A stretch of DNA of 64,000 nucleotides from Paenibacillus_AM sp052180255 (GCF_052180255.1 NZ_CP197466.1:62001-126000); one strand, 5' to 3'. Counted from the first letter of the stretch, positions 15,017-24,216 are shown. Notes: generated by a model from the letters alone, not told the origin. Numbers and translations: made by a program.

Positions 15017-15558
15017 GTGACATCGTGGTAGCAAAACGATACGCGCGCGCACTGTTTGAAGTCGCCAAAGATAAAGGCATTATTGCTCAAGTTCAAGATG
15101 AACTCGAAGCAGTTGTTGAATCTTTTCAGCAAAACAAAGAATTTATGCAAATTCTATCGCAGCCAAATATTGATGTTACGAAGAAAACAGCTCTATTAGC
15201 AGCTGTTTTTGAAGGAAAAGTATCTGAAGTGGTACTAAACACATTACAACTTTTGGTGACAAGAGGAAGAGAAGAAATTCTTAACTCCATGCTTGTGGAC
15301 TATGTAAAAATCGCAAATGATGCGCTTGGACGTGCGAATGCAACTGTCTACACACCATTTGTAATTACAGCAGCGCAAGAGCAAGAAATTGCAGATCAAT
15401 TTAGCAGAATCACGGGTAAAACCGTTCATGTACAATCTGTGATTAAACCGGAACTGCTCGGCGGTATTCAGGTGCGAATTGGCGATCGTCTATATGATGG
15501 CAGCCTTTCTGGCAAGCTGAATCGATTACAGAAATCATTGAAGTCTCAAGCATTGTAG
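15013..15558 (+). CDS. atpH: ATP synthase F1 subunit delta
   Basis: Subunit delta clamps the peripheral stalk to the top of F1. The 181-residue protein starts with the family segment VAKRYARALFEVAKDKG and ends with the conserved C-terminal RIGDRLYDGSLSGKLNRLQKSL. The ATG overlaps the atpF stop, and 16 bp separate it from atpA. Confidence 0.95.
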   Translation: MSDIVVAKRYARALFEVAKDKGIIAQVQDELEAVVESFQQNKEFMQILSQPNIDVTKKTALLAAVFEGKVSEVVLNTLQLLVTRGREEILNSMLVDYVKIANDALGRANATVYTPFVITAAQEQEIADQFSRITGKTVHVQSVIKPELLGGIQVRIGDRLYDGSLSGKLNRLQKSLKSQAL

Positions 15559-15574
15559 ATAGGGGTGAGGTTCG

Positions 15575-17086
15575 TTGAGTATCAGACCTGATGAAATCAG
15601 CACGCTGATTAAACAGCAAATTGAAAACTACAAGTCTGACCTGCAAGTCGTAGACGTAGGTACCGTAATTCAAGTGGGTGACGGTATTGCTCGCGCACAC
15701 GGTCTAGAGAACGTGATGTCTGGAGAGCTTCTTGAGTTCTCCAACGGCGTAGTAGGGATGGCGCTTAACTTAGAAGAAAATAACGTCGGTATCGTAATTA
15801 TGGGACCTTACACGGATATCCGTGAAGGCGACCAAGTTAGACGTACTGGCAAGATCATGCAAGTTCCTGTAGGTGAAGAGCTTTTAGGTCGTGTTGTAAA
15901 TCCACTTGGACAACCGCTTGACGGTAAAGGTCCAATCGAGACGACACAAACACGTCCAATTGAATCACCAGCACCAGGCGTTATGGCGCGTAAATCCGTA
16001 CATGAGCCGATGCAAACAGGTATCAAAGCGATTGACTCCATGGTACCAATCGGTCGTGGACAACGTGAGCTTATCATTGGTGACCGCCAAACAGGTAAAA
16101 CGGCGATCGCAATCGATACGATCATCAACCAAAAAGGTAACGGCGTAAAATGTATTTATGTCGCTATCGGACAAAAACAATCCACTGTTGTTAACGTAGT
16201 TGAAACATTGCGCCGTCACGGTGCATTGGATTACACAATCGTTGTTACAGCAAGTGCTTCGGAGCCTGCTCCGTTGTTGTTCTTGTCTCCATATGCAGGT
16301 GTTGCGATGGCTGAGTACTTCATGTACAAAGGCGAGCACGTTCTAATCATCTATGATGATTTGACGAAGCAAGCTTCTGCTTATCGTGAGCTTTCCTTGT
16401 TGCTTCGTCGTCCACCAGGTCGTGAAGCTTACCCAGGGGATGTGTTCTACTTGCACTCCCGTTTGCTAGAGCGTGCAGCGAAGCTAAATGATGATCTAGG
16501 TGGCGGTTCCATTACGGCGCTTCCATTTATTGAAACACAAGCTTCCGACGTATCTGCTTACATTCCAACGAACGTAATTTCGATTACGGACGGACAAATC
16601 TTCCTAGAATCCGACCTCTTTTACTCCGGTCAGCGTCCAGCGGTTAACGTTGGTATCTCTGTATCGCGTGTAGGGGGATCTGCTCAAATCAAAGCGATGA
16701 AGAAAGTTGCGGGTTCCCTACGTTTGGACCTTGCGAACTATCGTTCACTTGCTGCGTTTGCTCAGTTCGGTTCTGACTTGGATAAATCCACGCAAGCTCA
16801 ATTGAACCGTGGTGTGCGTATGCTTGAGATCTTGAAGCAAGGCGTTAACGAGCCAATGCCAGTTGAGAAGCAAGTCGTGAGCTTATATACAGTTGTAAAA
16901 GGTCACCTTGATGTTCTTCCAGTACACGATATTCGTCGTTTCGAAGCTGATTTCTTATCCTTCGTGGAAAGCAATCACCCAGAAATCTTGACGTCCATCC
17001 GTGAAACAAAAGACATTACGGCTGAGAACGAAGAAGCATTGAAAGCTACAATTGCTAACTTCTTGAAAACTTTTGCAACAACCTAG
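15575..17086 (+). CDS. atpA: ATP synthase F1 subunit alpha
   Basis: The 503-residue non-catalytic nucleotide-binding subunit of F1. The N-terminal beta-barrel contains VGDGIARAHGL. The Walker A motif GDRQTGKT is at about 169-176. The arginine finger lies in the conserved VGISVSRVGG block near residue 365. The TTG start at 15575 follows AGGGGTGAGG and matches the N-terminus of Bacillus homologues (SIRPDEIS). Confidence 0.98.
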   Translation: MSIRPDEISTLIKQQIENYKSDLQVVDVGTVIQVGDGIARAHGLENVMSGELLEFSNGVVGMALNLEENNVGIVIMGPYTDIREGDQVRRTGKIMQVPVGEELLGRVVNPLGQPLDGKGPIETTQTRPIESPAPGVMARKSVHEPMQTGIKAIDSMVPIGRGQRELIIGDRQTGKTAIAIDTIINQKGNGVKCIYVAIGQKQSTVVNVVETLRRHGALDYTIVVTASASEPAPLLFLSPYAGVAMAEYFMYKGEHVLIIYDDLTKQASAYRELSLLLRRPPGREAYPGDVFYLHSRLLERAAKLNDDLGGGSITALPFIETQASDVSAYIPTNVISITDGQIFLESDLFYSGQRPAVNVGISVSRVGGSAQIKAMKKVAGSLRLDLANYRSLAAFAQFGSDLDKSTQAQLNRGVRMLEILKQGVNEPMPVEKQVVSLYTVVKGHLDVLPVHDIRRFEADFLSFVESNHPEILTSIRETKDITAENEEALKATIANFLKTFATT

Positions 17087-17095
17087 ACCATAACG

Positions 17096-17224
17096 GGCTT
17101 GCTTTCTAGCAAGCCGAATTCTTATAGTAAATTAGTTTTCTTAAGGGAAAACACTACGAGTTAGTTTTCCCCTTAAGAAGACTAACCTTATGCTTACGAA
17201 GTCAGTTTTCCCTACGGGAAAACT
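17096..17224 (+). promoter_or_regulatory. Three consecutive hairpins between atpA and atpG
   Basis: The atpA-atpG gap folds into three stems. GGCTTGC/GCAAGCC is at 17096-17115. A 20-bp near-perfect stem pairs TTAGTTTTCTTAAGG (from 17132) with CCTTAAGAAGACTAA (to 17185). AGTTTTCCC/GGGAAAACT with a 3-nt loop is at 17204-17224 and ends only a few bases before the GAGGTGG ribosome site of atpG. The GTTTTCCC word recurs in stems two and three. A role in transcript stability or atpG translation is inference. Confidence 0.75.
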
Positions 17225-17240
17225 TTGAGGTGGTGAAACG

Positions 17241-18095
17241 ATGGCCAAGGGAATGCGCGATATTAAACGTCAAATCAAGAGCATTCAAAATACGAAGCAG
17301 ATTACCAAAGCGATGGAAATGGTTGCCGCATCCAAACTGAGAAAAGCGACGGAAAGCGCACAAGCTGCACGTCCTTATGCAGATAAGATGAAAGAGGTAG
17401 TTGCCAGCATTGCTGCAGGATCTGTTGGGATTAAGCACCCGATGTTAGAACAACGCGAGATCAAGAAGACGGGTTACCTCGTTATTACTTCGGATCGTGG
17501 TCTAGCAGGTGGATATAATGCCAACATCCTTCGTATGGTGATGACAACAATTCGCACGAGACATCAGTCCACGGATGAGTATGCAGTGTTCGTAATCGGT
17601 CGTAAAGGTCGCGACTTCTTCCGTAAGCGGGGAATCCCGGTTGTAGAAGAGGTTACTGGCTTACCAGATGTAGTAAGTTTCGCCGAAGTCAAGAAATTGG
17701 CTGCGAAAGCAGTTCAATATTTTGAAGACGGATCGTATGACGAACTGTACTTGGTATATAACCAGTTCAACAACGCGATTTCACAGACGCCGGTTGAGAA
17801 GCGTTTGCTTCCACTGGATGAAGTGAAACACGATGGACCAGTTACGGCTTACGAATATGAGCCATCCGCAGAAGGCGTTTTGGAAGTTCTGCTTCCAAAG
17901 TATGCTGAAACATTGATTTATAGCGCAGTATTGGAGAGTAAAGCGAGCGAATTCGGCGCGAAGATGACTGCAATGGGCAGTGCGACGAAGAATGCGACAG
18001 GCATGATTTCCTCATTGACGCTTATTTATAACCGTGCACGTCAGGCAGCAATTACGCAAGAGATTTCGGAAATTGTTGCAGGTGCAAACGCATAG
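17241..18095 (+). CDS. atpG: ATP synthase F1 subunit gamma
   Basis: The rotor shaft of F1, 284 residues. The N-terminal helix MAKGMRDIKRQIKSIQNTKQ matches the family start, as does the C-terminal helix NRARQAAITQEISEIVAGA. The central domain has TSDRGLAGGYNANI. The ATG at 17241 follows GAGGTGG, which lies right after a strong hairpin. Confidence 0.97.
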   Translation: MAKGMRDIKRQIKSIQNTKQITKAMEMVAASKLRKATESAQAARPYADKMKEVVASIAAGSVGIKHPMLEQREIKKTGYLVITSDRGLAGGYNANILRMVMTTIRTRHQSTDEYAVFVIGRKGRDFFRKRGIPVVEEVTGLPDVVSFAEVKKLAAKAVQYFEDGSYDELYLVYNQFNNAISQTPVEKRLLPLDEVKHDGPVTAYEYEPSAEGVLEVLLPKYAETLIYSAVLESKASEFGAKMTAMGSATKNATGMISSLTLIYNRARQAAITQEISEIVAGANA

Positions 18096-18150
18096 GACGA
18101 TGCTCGCATAACTAGAATCTTTCATCGGAATCTAGCCTGCGATGCTCGTC
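18096..18150 (+). promoter_or_regulatory. Intercistronic hairpin between atpG and atpD
   Basis: GACGA/TCGTC, CGCA/TGCG and CTAGA/TCTAG arms give a multi-segment stem directly after the atpG stop, with no terminal T run. It resembles the stems in the other atp gaps. Confidence 0.5.
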
Positions 18151-18195
18151 ATTTATTGAACGGGAAACCGTTGTATGTGACTAGGAGGGAAACAA

Positions 18196-19599
18196 ATGAA
18201 TAAAGGACGCATTGTTGCCATTATGGGTCCGGTTGTCGACATCGAATTCGAACGTGGTCACCTTCCGGAAATTCTTAATGCGATCAAAATTGAACGTAAA
18301 GCACAAAGCGCGAACGAAGTAGACATCGACTTAACAGTTGAAGCTGCTTTGCAACAGGGCGATAACATCGTTCGTTGTATCGCGATGTCCACAACGGACG
18401 GCCTTGTTCGTGGTATGGAAGCAATCGATACAGGCACGCCAATCTCTGTACCAGTAGGTCCAGCAACACTTGGCCGCGTGTTTAACGTATTGGGTAACCC
18501 AATCGACGATCAAGAAATTGACCGTACGTTAGTAAACCCTATTCACCGTCCAGCTCCTGTATTTGAAGAATTGTCCACAACTGCGGAAATTCTTGAAACA
18601 GGAATTAAAGTAATTGACTTGCTTGCTCCTTACGCTAAGGGTGGTAAGATCGGTTTGTTCGGTGGTGCGGGTGTAGGTAAAACCGTTACAATTCAAGAGT
18701 TAATCAATAACATTGCGCAAGAGCACGGCGGTATCTCCGTATTTGCTGGTGTAGGCGAAAGAACTCGTGAAGGTAACGACTTGTACCATGAGATGAAAGA
18801 TTCCGGCGTTATTAACAAGACAGCAATGGTGTTCGGTCAAATGAACGAGCCACCAGGCGCACGTCTTCGTGTAGCATTATCCGGTCTTACAATGGCTGAA
18901 TACTTCCGTGATGAAGAAAATAAAGACGTATTGCTCTTTATCGACAACATCTTCCGCTTTACTCAAGCAGGTTCTGAGGTATCCGCATTGCTAGGTCGTA
19001 TGCCTTCCGCGGTAGGTTACCAACCAACTTTGGCTACAGAAATGGGTCAATTGCAAGAGCGTATTACATCCACGAAAAAAGGTTCCGTAACATCGATTCA
19101 AGCGATTTACGTTCCTGCGGATGACTATACGGATCCAGCTCCAGCTACAGCGTTTGCTCACTTGGATGCAACGACTAACTTGGAGCGTCGTATTTCCGAG
19201 ATGGGTATCTTCCCAGCGGTAGATCCACTTGCTTCTTCTTCCCGTATCCTAACTCCAGAAGTTGTCGGCGAAGAGCACTATCAAGTTGCTCAAGGCGTGA
19301 AGCAAATTCTTCAACGTTACAAAGAGCTTCAAGATATTATCGCGATCTTGGGTATGGATGAGTTGTCTGATGAAGACAAGCTCGTTGTACAACGTGCGCG
19401 TAAGATTCAGAACTTCTTGTCTCAACCATTCCATGTTGCTGAACCGTTTACTGGTAAGAAAGGTAAATACGTTCCAATTAAGGAAACAGTTCGCAGCTTT
19501 AAAGAAGTACTTGAAGGTAAGCATGATGACTTGCCAGAGGGTGCATTCATGTACGTAGGTACAATTGAAGAAGCGATCGAAAGAGCGAAAAGCATGTAA
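18196..19599 (+). CDS. atpD: ATP synthase F1 subunit beta
   Basis: The 467-residue catalytic subunit. Walker A is GGAGVGKT at about 157-164, the catalytic Glu is in GERTREGNDLY, and the DELSDEDK (DELSEED-type) lever region is near the C-terminus. ALSGLTMAEYFRDE and SALLGRMPSAVGYQPTLA are typical. The ATG at 18196 follows TAGGAGGG. Confidence 0.98.
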   Translation: MNKGRIVAIMGPVVDIEFERGHLPEILNAIKIERKAQSANEVDIDLTVEAALQQGDNIVRCIAMSTTDGLVRGMEAIDTGTPISVPVGPATLGRVFNVLGNPIDDQEIDRTLVNPIHRPAPVFEELSTTAEILETGIKVIDLLAPYAKGGKIGLFGGAGVGKTVTIQELINNIAQEHGGISVFAGVGERTREGNDLYHEMKDSGVINKTAMVFGQMNEPPGARLRVALSGLTMAEYFRDEENKDVLLFIDNIFRFTQAGSEVSALLGRMPSAVGYQPTLATEMGQLQERITSTKKGSVTSIQAIYVPADDYTDPAPATAFAHLDATTNLERRISEMGIFPAVDPLASSSRILTPEVVGEEHYQVAQGVKQILQRYKELQDIIAILGMDELSDEDKLVVQRARKIQNFLSQPFHVAEPFTGKKGKYVPIKETVRSFKEVLEGKHDDLPEGAFMYVGTIEEAIERAKSM

Positions 19600-19677
19600 T
19601 TTCGTTTTTTAAAATAAAGCCTGTAAGTTCACCCTTTCCTGCAGTTTTGCAAAAAGGGAAGCATAGGGGGAATAAAC

Positions 19678-20085
19678 GTGAGTACATTCCTGTTGGAAGT
19701 TGTCACTCCGGAACGTAAAGTGTACGCGAAGGACGCTTCAATGATCGTTGTTAGAGGTGCAGAGGGAGAACTTGGTATTCTCCCAAACCACATTCCACTC
19801 GTAACTCCTTTACGTATTGCGCCTTTAGTTGTTAAACATGCCGGTGGCAAGGATGAGATCATTGCTGTAAACGGTGGGTTTATGGAAGTGCGCAAGGATA
19901 AAGTTGTTATTCTCGCGGAAAGTGCTGAACTGCCTGAAGAGATCGATACGGAGCGTGCGATGGTCGCTAAAGAACGTGCTGAAAAACGTCTTGCTTCTAG
20001 TCAGCATGATGTGAATATGCTGCGTGCTGAGCATGCTTTGCAAAGAGCACTCAATCGAATGCATGTATCCGAAAACAGAAAATAA
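19678..20085 (+). CDS. atpC: ATP synthase F1 subunit epsilon
   Basis: The regulatory and rotor-linking subunit of F1, 135 residues. The beta-sandwich domain carries EVVTPERKVY and GELGILPNHIPLVTPL. A C-terminal two-helix arm (about 90-130) can inhibit ATP hydrolysis. The GTG start at 19678 follows AGGGGGAA. It is the last gene of the operon, with a terminator 10 bp after the stop. Confidence 0.97.
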   Translation: MSTFLLEVVTPERKVYAKDASMIVVRGAEGELGILPNHIPLVTPLRIAPLVVKHAGGKDEIIAVNGGFMEVRKDKVVILAESAELPEEIDTERAMVAKERAEKRLASSQHDVNMLRAEHALQRALNRMHVSENRK

Positions 20086-20093
20086 GATGGATG

Positions 20094-20119
20094 AAAAGAG
20101 CCCTTTGGGGCTCTTTTTT
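20094..20119 (+). terminator. Intrinsic terminator of the ATP synthase operon
   Basis: GAGCCC and GGGCTC form the stem, flanked by A and T runs with seven T at the end. Confidence 0.88.
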
Positions 20120-20204
20120 TATGAATATTTATGAACAAACAAGGTAATTTGACTTCCTATCAAGAAATTATATAGAAGGTTCATAATATTGTGAGTATTT
20201 TCAT

Positions 20205-20234
20205 TAGACACTCAAAAAAGCCCTGTGATATAAT
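20205..20234 (+). promoter_or_regulatory. Sigma-A promoter of the nuo operon
   Basis: TAGACA (20205-20210) and TATAAT (20229-20234) are 18 bp apart, with a TG extension before the -10. The start would be near 20241. An imperfect Fnr-type half-dyad (TGTGA-N6-TCATT, 20190-20205) is centred about 43 bp upstream. Confidence 0.6.
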
Positions 20235-20307
20235 TGTATAGGCGAATATTACCAATTTTAATGGTTGTGATAAGCATCCTTGATAAGATGGAGGCGGTTT
20301 CAAACAA

Positions 20308-20673
20308 ATGCATTCGAACAATTATCTCATTGTCGCTATTTTTCTTCTATTGGGTATTGGACTCGCGATCGTTGCATTTTCGGTAGGAAAATTGTTACGG
20401 CCTTACAAGCCGACTGAACCGAAATACACGACTTATGAGAGCGGGAACGAACCTGTCGGAGAAGGACAAATTCGCTTTAACATTCGTTATTACTTATTTG
20501 CGCTGATGTTTGTTATTTTTGACGTGGAGACGGTGTTCTTATATCCATGGGCTGTTGCATATAATCAGCTTGGATTATTTGCATTAGTTGAGATGTGCAT
20601 CTTTATCGTTCTGCTCTTGGTCGGTCTACTTTACGCTTGGAAGAAGAAGGTGCTGCAATGGAATTCAATTTAG
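20308..20673 (+). CDS. nuoA: NADH-quinone oxidoreductase subunit A
   Basis: A 121-residue membrane subunit with three helices (about 7-27, 62-82 and 90-110). It has the family segments YESGNEPVG and RYYLFALMFVIFDVETVFLYPW. The ATG at 20308 follows GATGGAGGCGG. It opens the 11-gene nuo operon, and its end overlaps the start of nuoB by 16 bp. Confidence 0.97.
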   Translation: MHSNNYLIVAIFLLLGIGLAIVAFSVGKLLRPYKPTEPKYTTYESGNEPVGEGQIRFNIRYYLFALMFVIFDVETVFLYPWAVAYNQLGLFALVEMCIFIVLLLVGLLYAWKKKVLQWNSI

Positions 20674-21176
20674 AATCAATCTCTCCTGAAGAGAGACAAG
20701 AGCTGGAGCGCAATGTGTTCATGACAACGCTGGAGCAAGTTAAAGCGTGGGCCCGAAGCAATTCACTGTGGCCATTAACGTTTGGACTTGCGTGCTGTGC
20801 GATTGAAATGATGGGCACAGGCGCTTCTCACTATGATTTGGACCGATTTGGTGTTATTTTTAGAACTTCGCCGCGCCAATCGGATGTTATGATCGTCGCT
20901 GGAACGGTAACGAAGAAGATGGCGCCACTACTTCGCCGATTGTATGACCAGATGCCAGAACCCAAATGGGTCATTGCGATGGGATCATGTGCAACAGCTG
21001 GTGGTCCTTATGTAAAATCCTATGCGGTTGTAAAAGGCGTGGATCAAGTGGTACCCGTTGATATTTATATTCCAGGCTGCCCACCCAATCCAGCTGCACT
21101 TATCTACGGTATTAACAAGCTGCAAGAAAAAATCCGTTATGAAGCGAAGACTGGGAAGCAGGTGACGAATCGATGA
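20658..21176 (+). CDS. nuoB: NADH-quinone oxidoreductase subunit B
   Basis: The 172-residue subunit holds the N2 iron-sulfur cluster next to the quinone site. The cluster ligands are visible: tandem cysteines in LACCAIEMM, one Cys in GSCATAGGPY and one in PGCPPNP. I chose the ATG at 20658 (MEFNLES), inside the 3' end of nuoA, with AAGAAGGTG upstream. Its stop overlaps the nuoC ATG. Confidence 0.97.
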   Translation: MEFNLESISPEERQELERNVFMTTLEQVKAWARSNSLWPLTFGLACCAIEMMGTGASHYDLDRFGVIFRTSPRQSDVMIVAGTVTKKMAPLLRRLYDQMPEPKWVIAMGSCATAGGPYVKSYAVVKGVDQVVPVDIYIPGCPPNPAALIYGINKLQEKIRYEAKTGKQVTNR

Positions 21177-22090
21177 GCGATGAGCAAAAACGAGACGAAA
21201 CCCTTACACAAGCGAAGGTAGCTGCAGAGAATAAAGAATCGACAGCATTGGACAATACTGCGGCAAACCCAATCGAAGCAGTTTCCGAAGCAGAAGATAG
21301 TAAGCGTTCTCATAATGCTGAAGAGCATGCATCTAACGAGGGTTTAACTTCAGAAGATGGACAACCTGCTTCGACGGATAAGCCGTCTGCGACAGAATCA
21401 GCGCCGCCAGCGGAGCCTGCGGCGCAATCACCCGCGCCCGCAGCAGAGCCGGGCGCTGCAGGCGCATCCGACGTCCCTGCGGGAGACGTCGAAGATGCCG
21501 CCGCCGCTAAAGCTGCAGCAGCGGCAGCAGCCCGTGCCGCGCGCGATCAAGCTCGCGCGGCCAAAGCCGCAGACGCCGCAGCTGAAGCGGAAGCGGCGCC
21601 CAAAGCTCCCTCCCCGAATCAGCCTGTGCTGGATCGGGTCGTAGCCATCCTCCGCGAACAAATTGACGCGGAAGCTGTCGTTGAGGCGTCGATCAACGAG
21701 ACCGACGCCGATGCCCCTGTTGTGGTCGTTCACAGCGACCATTGGCTGCGTGCAGCTAAGCTGCTGCGCGATCACGAAGAGCTGGAACTAACGTATCTGC
21801 GTAACCTCTCAGGTGTCGATCATGGCACGTTCATGGAAGTGACGTACCACTTGATCTCACTGAGCAAGCGCATCGATTATACATTTAAAGTGAGAACCGA
21901 TCGGGATACACCGTCCGTTCCTTCTGTTACGCCAATCTGGGCGACTGCGAATTGGAACGAGCGCGAGACGTACGATTTGTTTGGTATTGATTTCCCGGGG
22001 CACCCGGCACTTACGCGGATCATGTTATCCGATGATTGGATCGGCCATCCACTGCGTAAAGATTATGAACAGTATGACCCGGAGGTGTAG
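21173..22090 (+). CDS. nuoC: NADH-quinone oxidoreductase subunit C with long disordered N-terminus
   Basis: The 30-kDa subunit of the complex I hydrophilic arm. The conserved NuoC domain begins around residue 147 (PVLDRVVAILREQ). It contains the signature ERETYDLFGIDFPGHPALTRI and ends RKDYEQYDPEV. The first 145 residues are low-complexity: acidic and Ser/Thr-rich (1-70), then Ala/Pro/Arg-rich with runs of Ala (75-145). This roughly doubles the normal Bacillus length. The DNA for residues 75-145 is very GC-rich and full of inverted repeats, unlike the rest of the operon. The ATG overlaps the nuoB stop. Confidence 0.95.
   Translation: MSDEQKRDETLTQAKVAAENKESTALDNTAANPIEAVSEAEDSKRSHNAEEHASNEGLTSEDGQPASTDKPSATESAPPAEPAAQSPAPAAEPGAAGASDVPAGDVEDAAAAKAAAAAAARAARDQARAAKAADAAAEAEAAPKAPSPNQPVLDRVVAILREQIDAEAVVEASINETDADAPVVVVHSDHWLRAAKLLRDHEELELTYLRNLSGVDHGTFMEVTYHLISLSKRIDYTFKVRTDRDTPSVPSVTPIWATANWNERETYDLFGIDFPGHPALTRIMLSDDWIGHPLRKDYEQYDPEV
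21401..21561. repeat. Inverted repeats in the GC-rich 5' part of nuoC
   Basis: GCGCCGC/GCGGCGC (21401-21425), CGACGTC/GACGTCG (21469-21491) and CGCGCGA/TCGCGCG (21540-21559) are perfect 7-bp arms with 6-11 nt loops, in a stretch coding for Ala/Pro/Arg-rich linker. The pattern is the same as in prmC, ywlC and csaB but less dense. Confidence 0.7.
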
Positions 22091-22093
22091 CTC

Positions 22094-23191
22094 TTGTTAC
22101 GGACAGAAGAACTGCTGCTGAACGTCGGTCCTCAGCACCCGAGTACGCATGGTGTGTTTCGTATTATCGTGAAGCTGGATGGAGAGATCATTCAAGAAGC
22201 GATTCCGGTTATGGGTTACTTGCATCGTGGAACCGAAAAACTGGCGGAGAATCTGAACTATACACAGATTATTCCGTATACGGATCGTATGGATTACGTG
22301 TCAGCGATGACAAATAACTATGTGCTAGTAAATGCAGTTGAACAAATGATGGGCCTCGTTATACCTGAACGTGCAGAATACCTTCGTTTGGTCGTAATGG
22401 AACTGCAGCGTATCGCGTCTCACTTGGTTTGGTGGGGCACATATCTCTTGGATATTGGAGCGCTGAGCCCGTTCTTATATGCATTCCGTGAACGTGAAAT
22501 CATCATTGATTTATTCAACGAACTATGTGGTGCGCGGCTTACTTATAACTACATGCGTGTAGGAGGAGTGAAGTGGGACGCACCTGATGGATGGCTAGAC
22601 AAAGTACGTGATTTCTTGCCGTTAATGAGTTCCAAGATTGAGCAATACGAGAAGCTAGTATCTGGCAATGAAATTTTCCTAGCTCGGGTTAAAGGAGTCG
22701 GTAAATACGACGCTGAGACAGCGATTCAATACGGATTAAGCGGAGCTAACCTGCGTTGTACCGGTGTAAACTGGGATTTACGAAAAGATCAACCATACTC
22801 GATTTATGATCGATTTGAGTTTGACGTCCCTGTTCGGGATGGTGGTGATTGCTATGACCGTTATTTGATTCGGATGGAAGAGATGCGTCAATCGATTCGT
22901 ATTTTGGAGCAAGCAATGAAGCAATTCCCGGCTACAGGTGAAATTATGGGCAAAGTCCCACGGATCTTGAAGCCGACAGGTGAGATTTACTCCGCAATCG
23001 AATCACCGCGTGGTGAGATTGGCTGTCATATCGTGGCACAAGGTCGACCTGAGCCGTATCGTCTTAAATTTAGAAGACCGTCATTCGTAAACCTGCAAAT
23101 ATTACCGAAACTTCTCGTCGGAGAATCCATGACGAACCTCATCACCATTTTGGGCGGGGTTGATATTGTAGTCGGGGAGGTTGACGCCTAA
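22094..23191 (+). CDS. nuoD: NADH-quinone oxidoreductase subunit D
   Basis: The 49-kDa quinone-site subunit, 365 residues. Family motifs are LNVGPQHPSTHGVFR at the N-terminus (the quinone-binding His is in HPSTHG), MGYLHRGTEKL, RIASHLVWWGTYLLDIGA and the C-terminal GGVDIVVGEVD. The TTG at 22094 has GGAGGTG seven bases upstream. It overlaps nuoH by one base. Confidence 0.97.
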   Translation: MLRTEELLLNVGPQHPSTHGVFRIIVKLDGEIIQEAIPVMGYLHRGTEKLAENLNYTQIIPYTDRMDYVSAMTNNYVLVNAVEQMMGLVIPERAEYLRLVVMELQRIASHLVWWGTYLLDIGALSPFLYAFREREIIIDLFNELCGARLTYNYMRVGGVKWDAPDGWLDKVRDFLPLMSSKIEQYEKLVSGNEIFLARVKGVGKYDAETAIQYGLSGANLRCTGVNWDLRKDQPYSIYDRFEFDVPVRDGGDCYDRYLIRMEEMRQSIRILEQAMKQFPATGEIMGKVPRILKPTGEIYSAIESPRGEIGCHIVAQGRPEPYRLKFRRPSFVNLQILPKLLVGESMTNLITILGGVDIVVGEVDA

Positions 23192-24213
23192 TGCTTGAGT
23201 TAGTAGCTGAAACATTAACGTGGAGCAACTTTGCAATTTTCATTGCAGTTGGAATTGCGATGCTATTGATCGTACTTGGTTTCGTTACGTATGCCATTTA
23301 CTTTGAACGTAAAGTTATTGGATATATGCAATTCCGCTACGGTCCGACTCGTACAGGGCCTTTTGGCTTGCTACAATCCGTTGCGGACGTATTAAAATTG
23401 CTTCTCAAAGAAGACACCATTCCGCGCAAAGCGGAGCGTCAATTGTTTATTTTAGCTCCGATTATTACGTTCGTGCCTTCATTCTTAGTGGTCGCGACAA
23501 TTCCGTTTACAGCAAATTTCTTGCATGCGGATTTGAATATCGGGGTTTTGTACGTGATCGCACTATCGGGAATTTCCACGATGGGTATTGTACTGGGTGG
23601 TTGGTCGTCTAACAACAAATACGCGCTGCTTGGCGGGATGCGCTCTGCTGCACAAATGATTTCCTATGAAATTCCACTTGTTATGTCGATTGTAGGTGTG
23701 GTGATGATGACAGGTTCAATGAACCTTCGCATCATCGTGGAAGGTCAACAAGGTTACTTCTGGCAGTGGAATTTCCTTCCGCAGATTATTGGTTTCTGCG
23801 TCTTTATTGTAGCGATGATTTCAGAGCTCAATCGTACACCGTTTGACCTTCCTGAAGCGGAGTCTGAGCTTGTTGCAGGTTACCATGTGGAATATAGTGG
23901 TTTCCGTTTTGCCTTCTATATGCTTGCGGAATATGTGTATGTGTTCGTATTCTCCGCACTGCTCACGATTCTTTTCTTGGGCGGCTGGAATGCACCGATT
24001 CCACAGCTCGATTTTATACCAGGAATTATCTGGTTCATATTGAAGTTTTCACTTGTTGTCTTCTTCTGCTTCTGGCTGCGTGCGACATTACCACGTGTGC
24101 GTATCGATCAACTGATGAGCCTCGGATGGAAAGTGCTGCTGCCACTGGCATTGCTTAATGTTTTTGTAACAGCGGGATATATGAGTCTGAAATCCTGGAT
24201 CATGGGAGGGTAA
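23191..24213 (+). CDS. nuoH: NADH-quinone oxidoreductase subunit H
   Basis: A 340-residue membrane subunit with about eight helices that links the quinone chamber to the proton channels. Conserved segments include ERKVIGYMQFRYGPTRTGP, AAQMISYEIPL, ELNRTPFDLPEAESELVAGY and RATLPRVRIDQLMSLGWK. The ATG at 23191 overlaps the nuoD stop (TAATG). Confidence 0.97.
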   Translation: MLELVAETLTWSNFAIFIAVGIAMLLIVLGFVTYAIYFERKVIGYMQFRYGPTRTGPFGLLQSVADVLKLLLKEDTIPRKAERQLFILAPIITFVPSFLVVATIPFTANFLHADLNIGVLYVIALSGISTMGIVLGGWSSNNKYALLGGMRSAAQMISYEIPLVMSIVGVVMMTGSMNLRIIVEGQQGYFWQWNFLPQIIGFCVFIVAMISELNRTPFDLPEAESELVAGYHVEYSGFRFAFYMLAEYVYVFVFSALLTILFLGGWNAPIPQLDFIPGIIWFILKFSLVVFFCFWLRATLPRVRIDQLMSLGWKVLLPLALLNVFVTAGYMSLKSWIMGG

Positions 24214-24216
24214 CCG

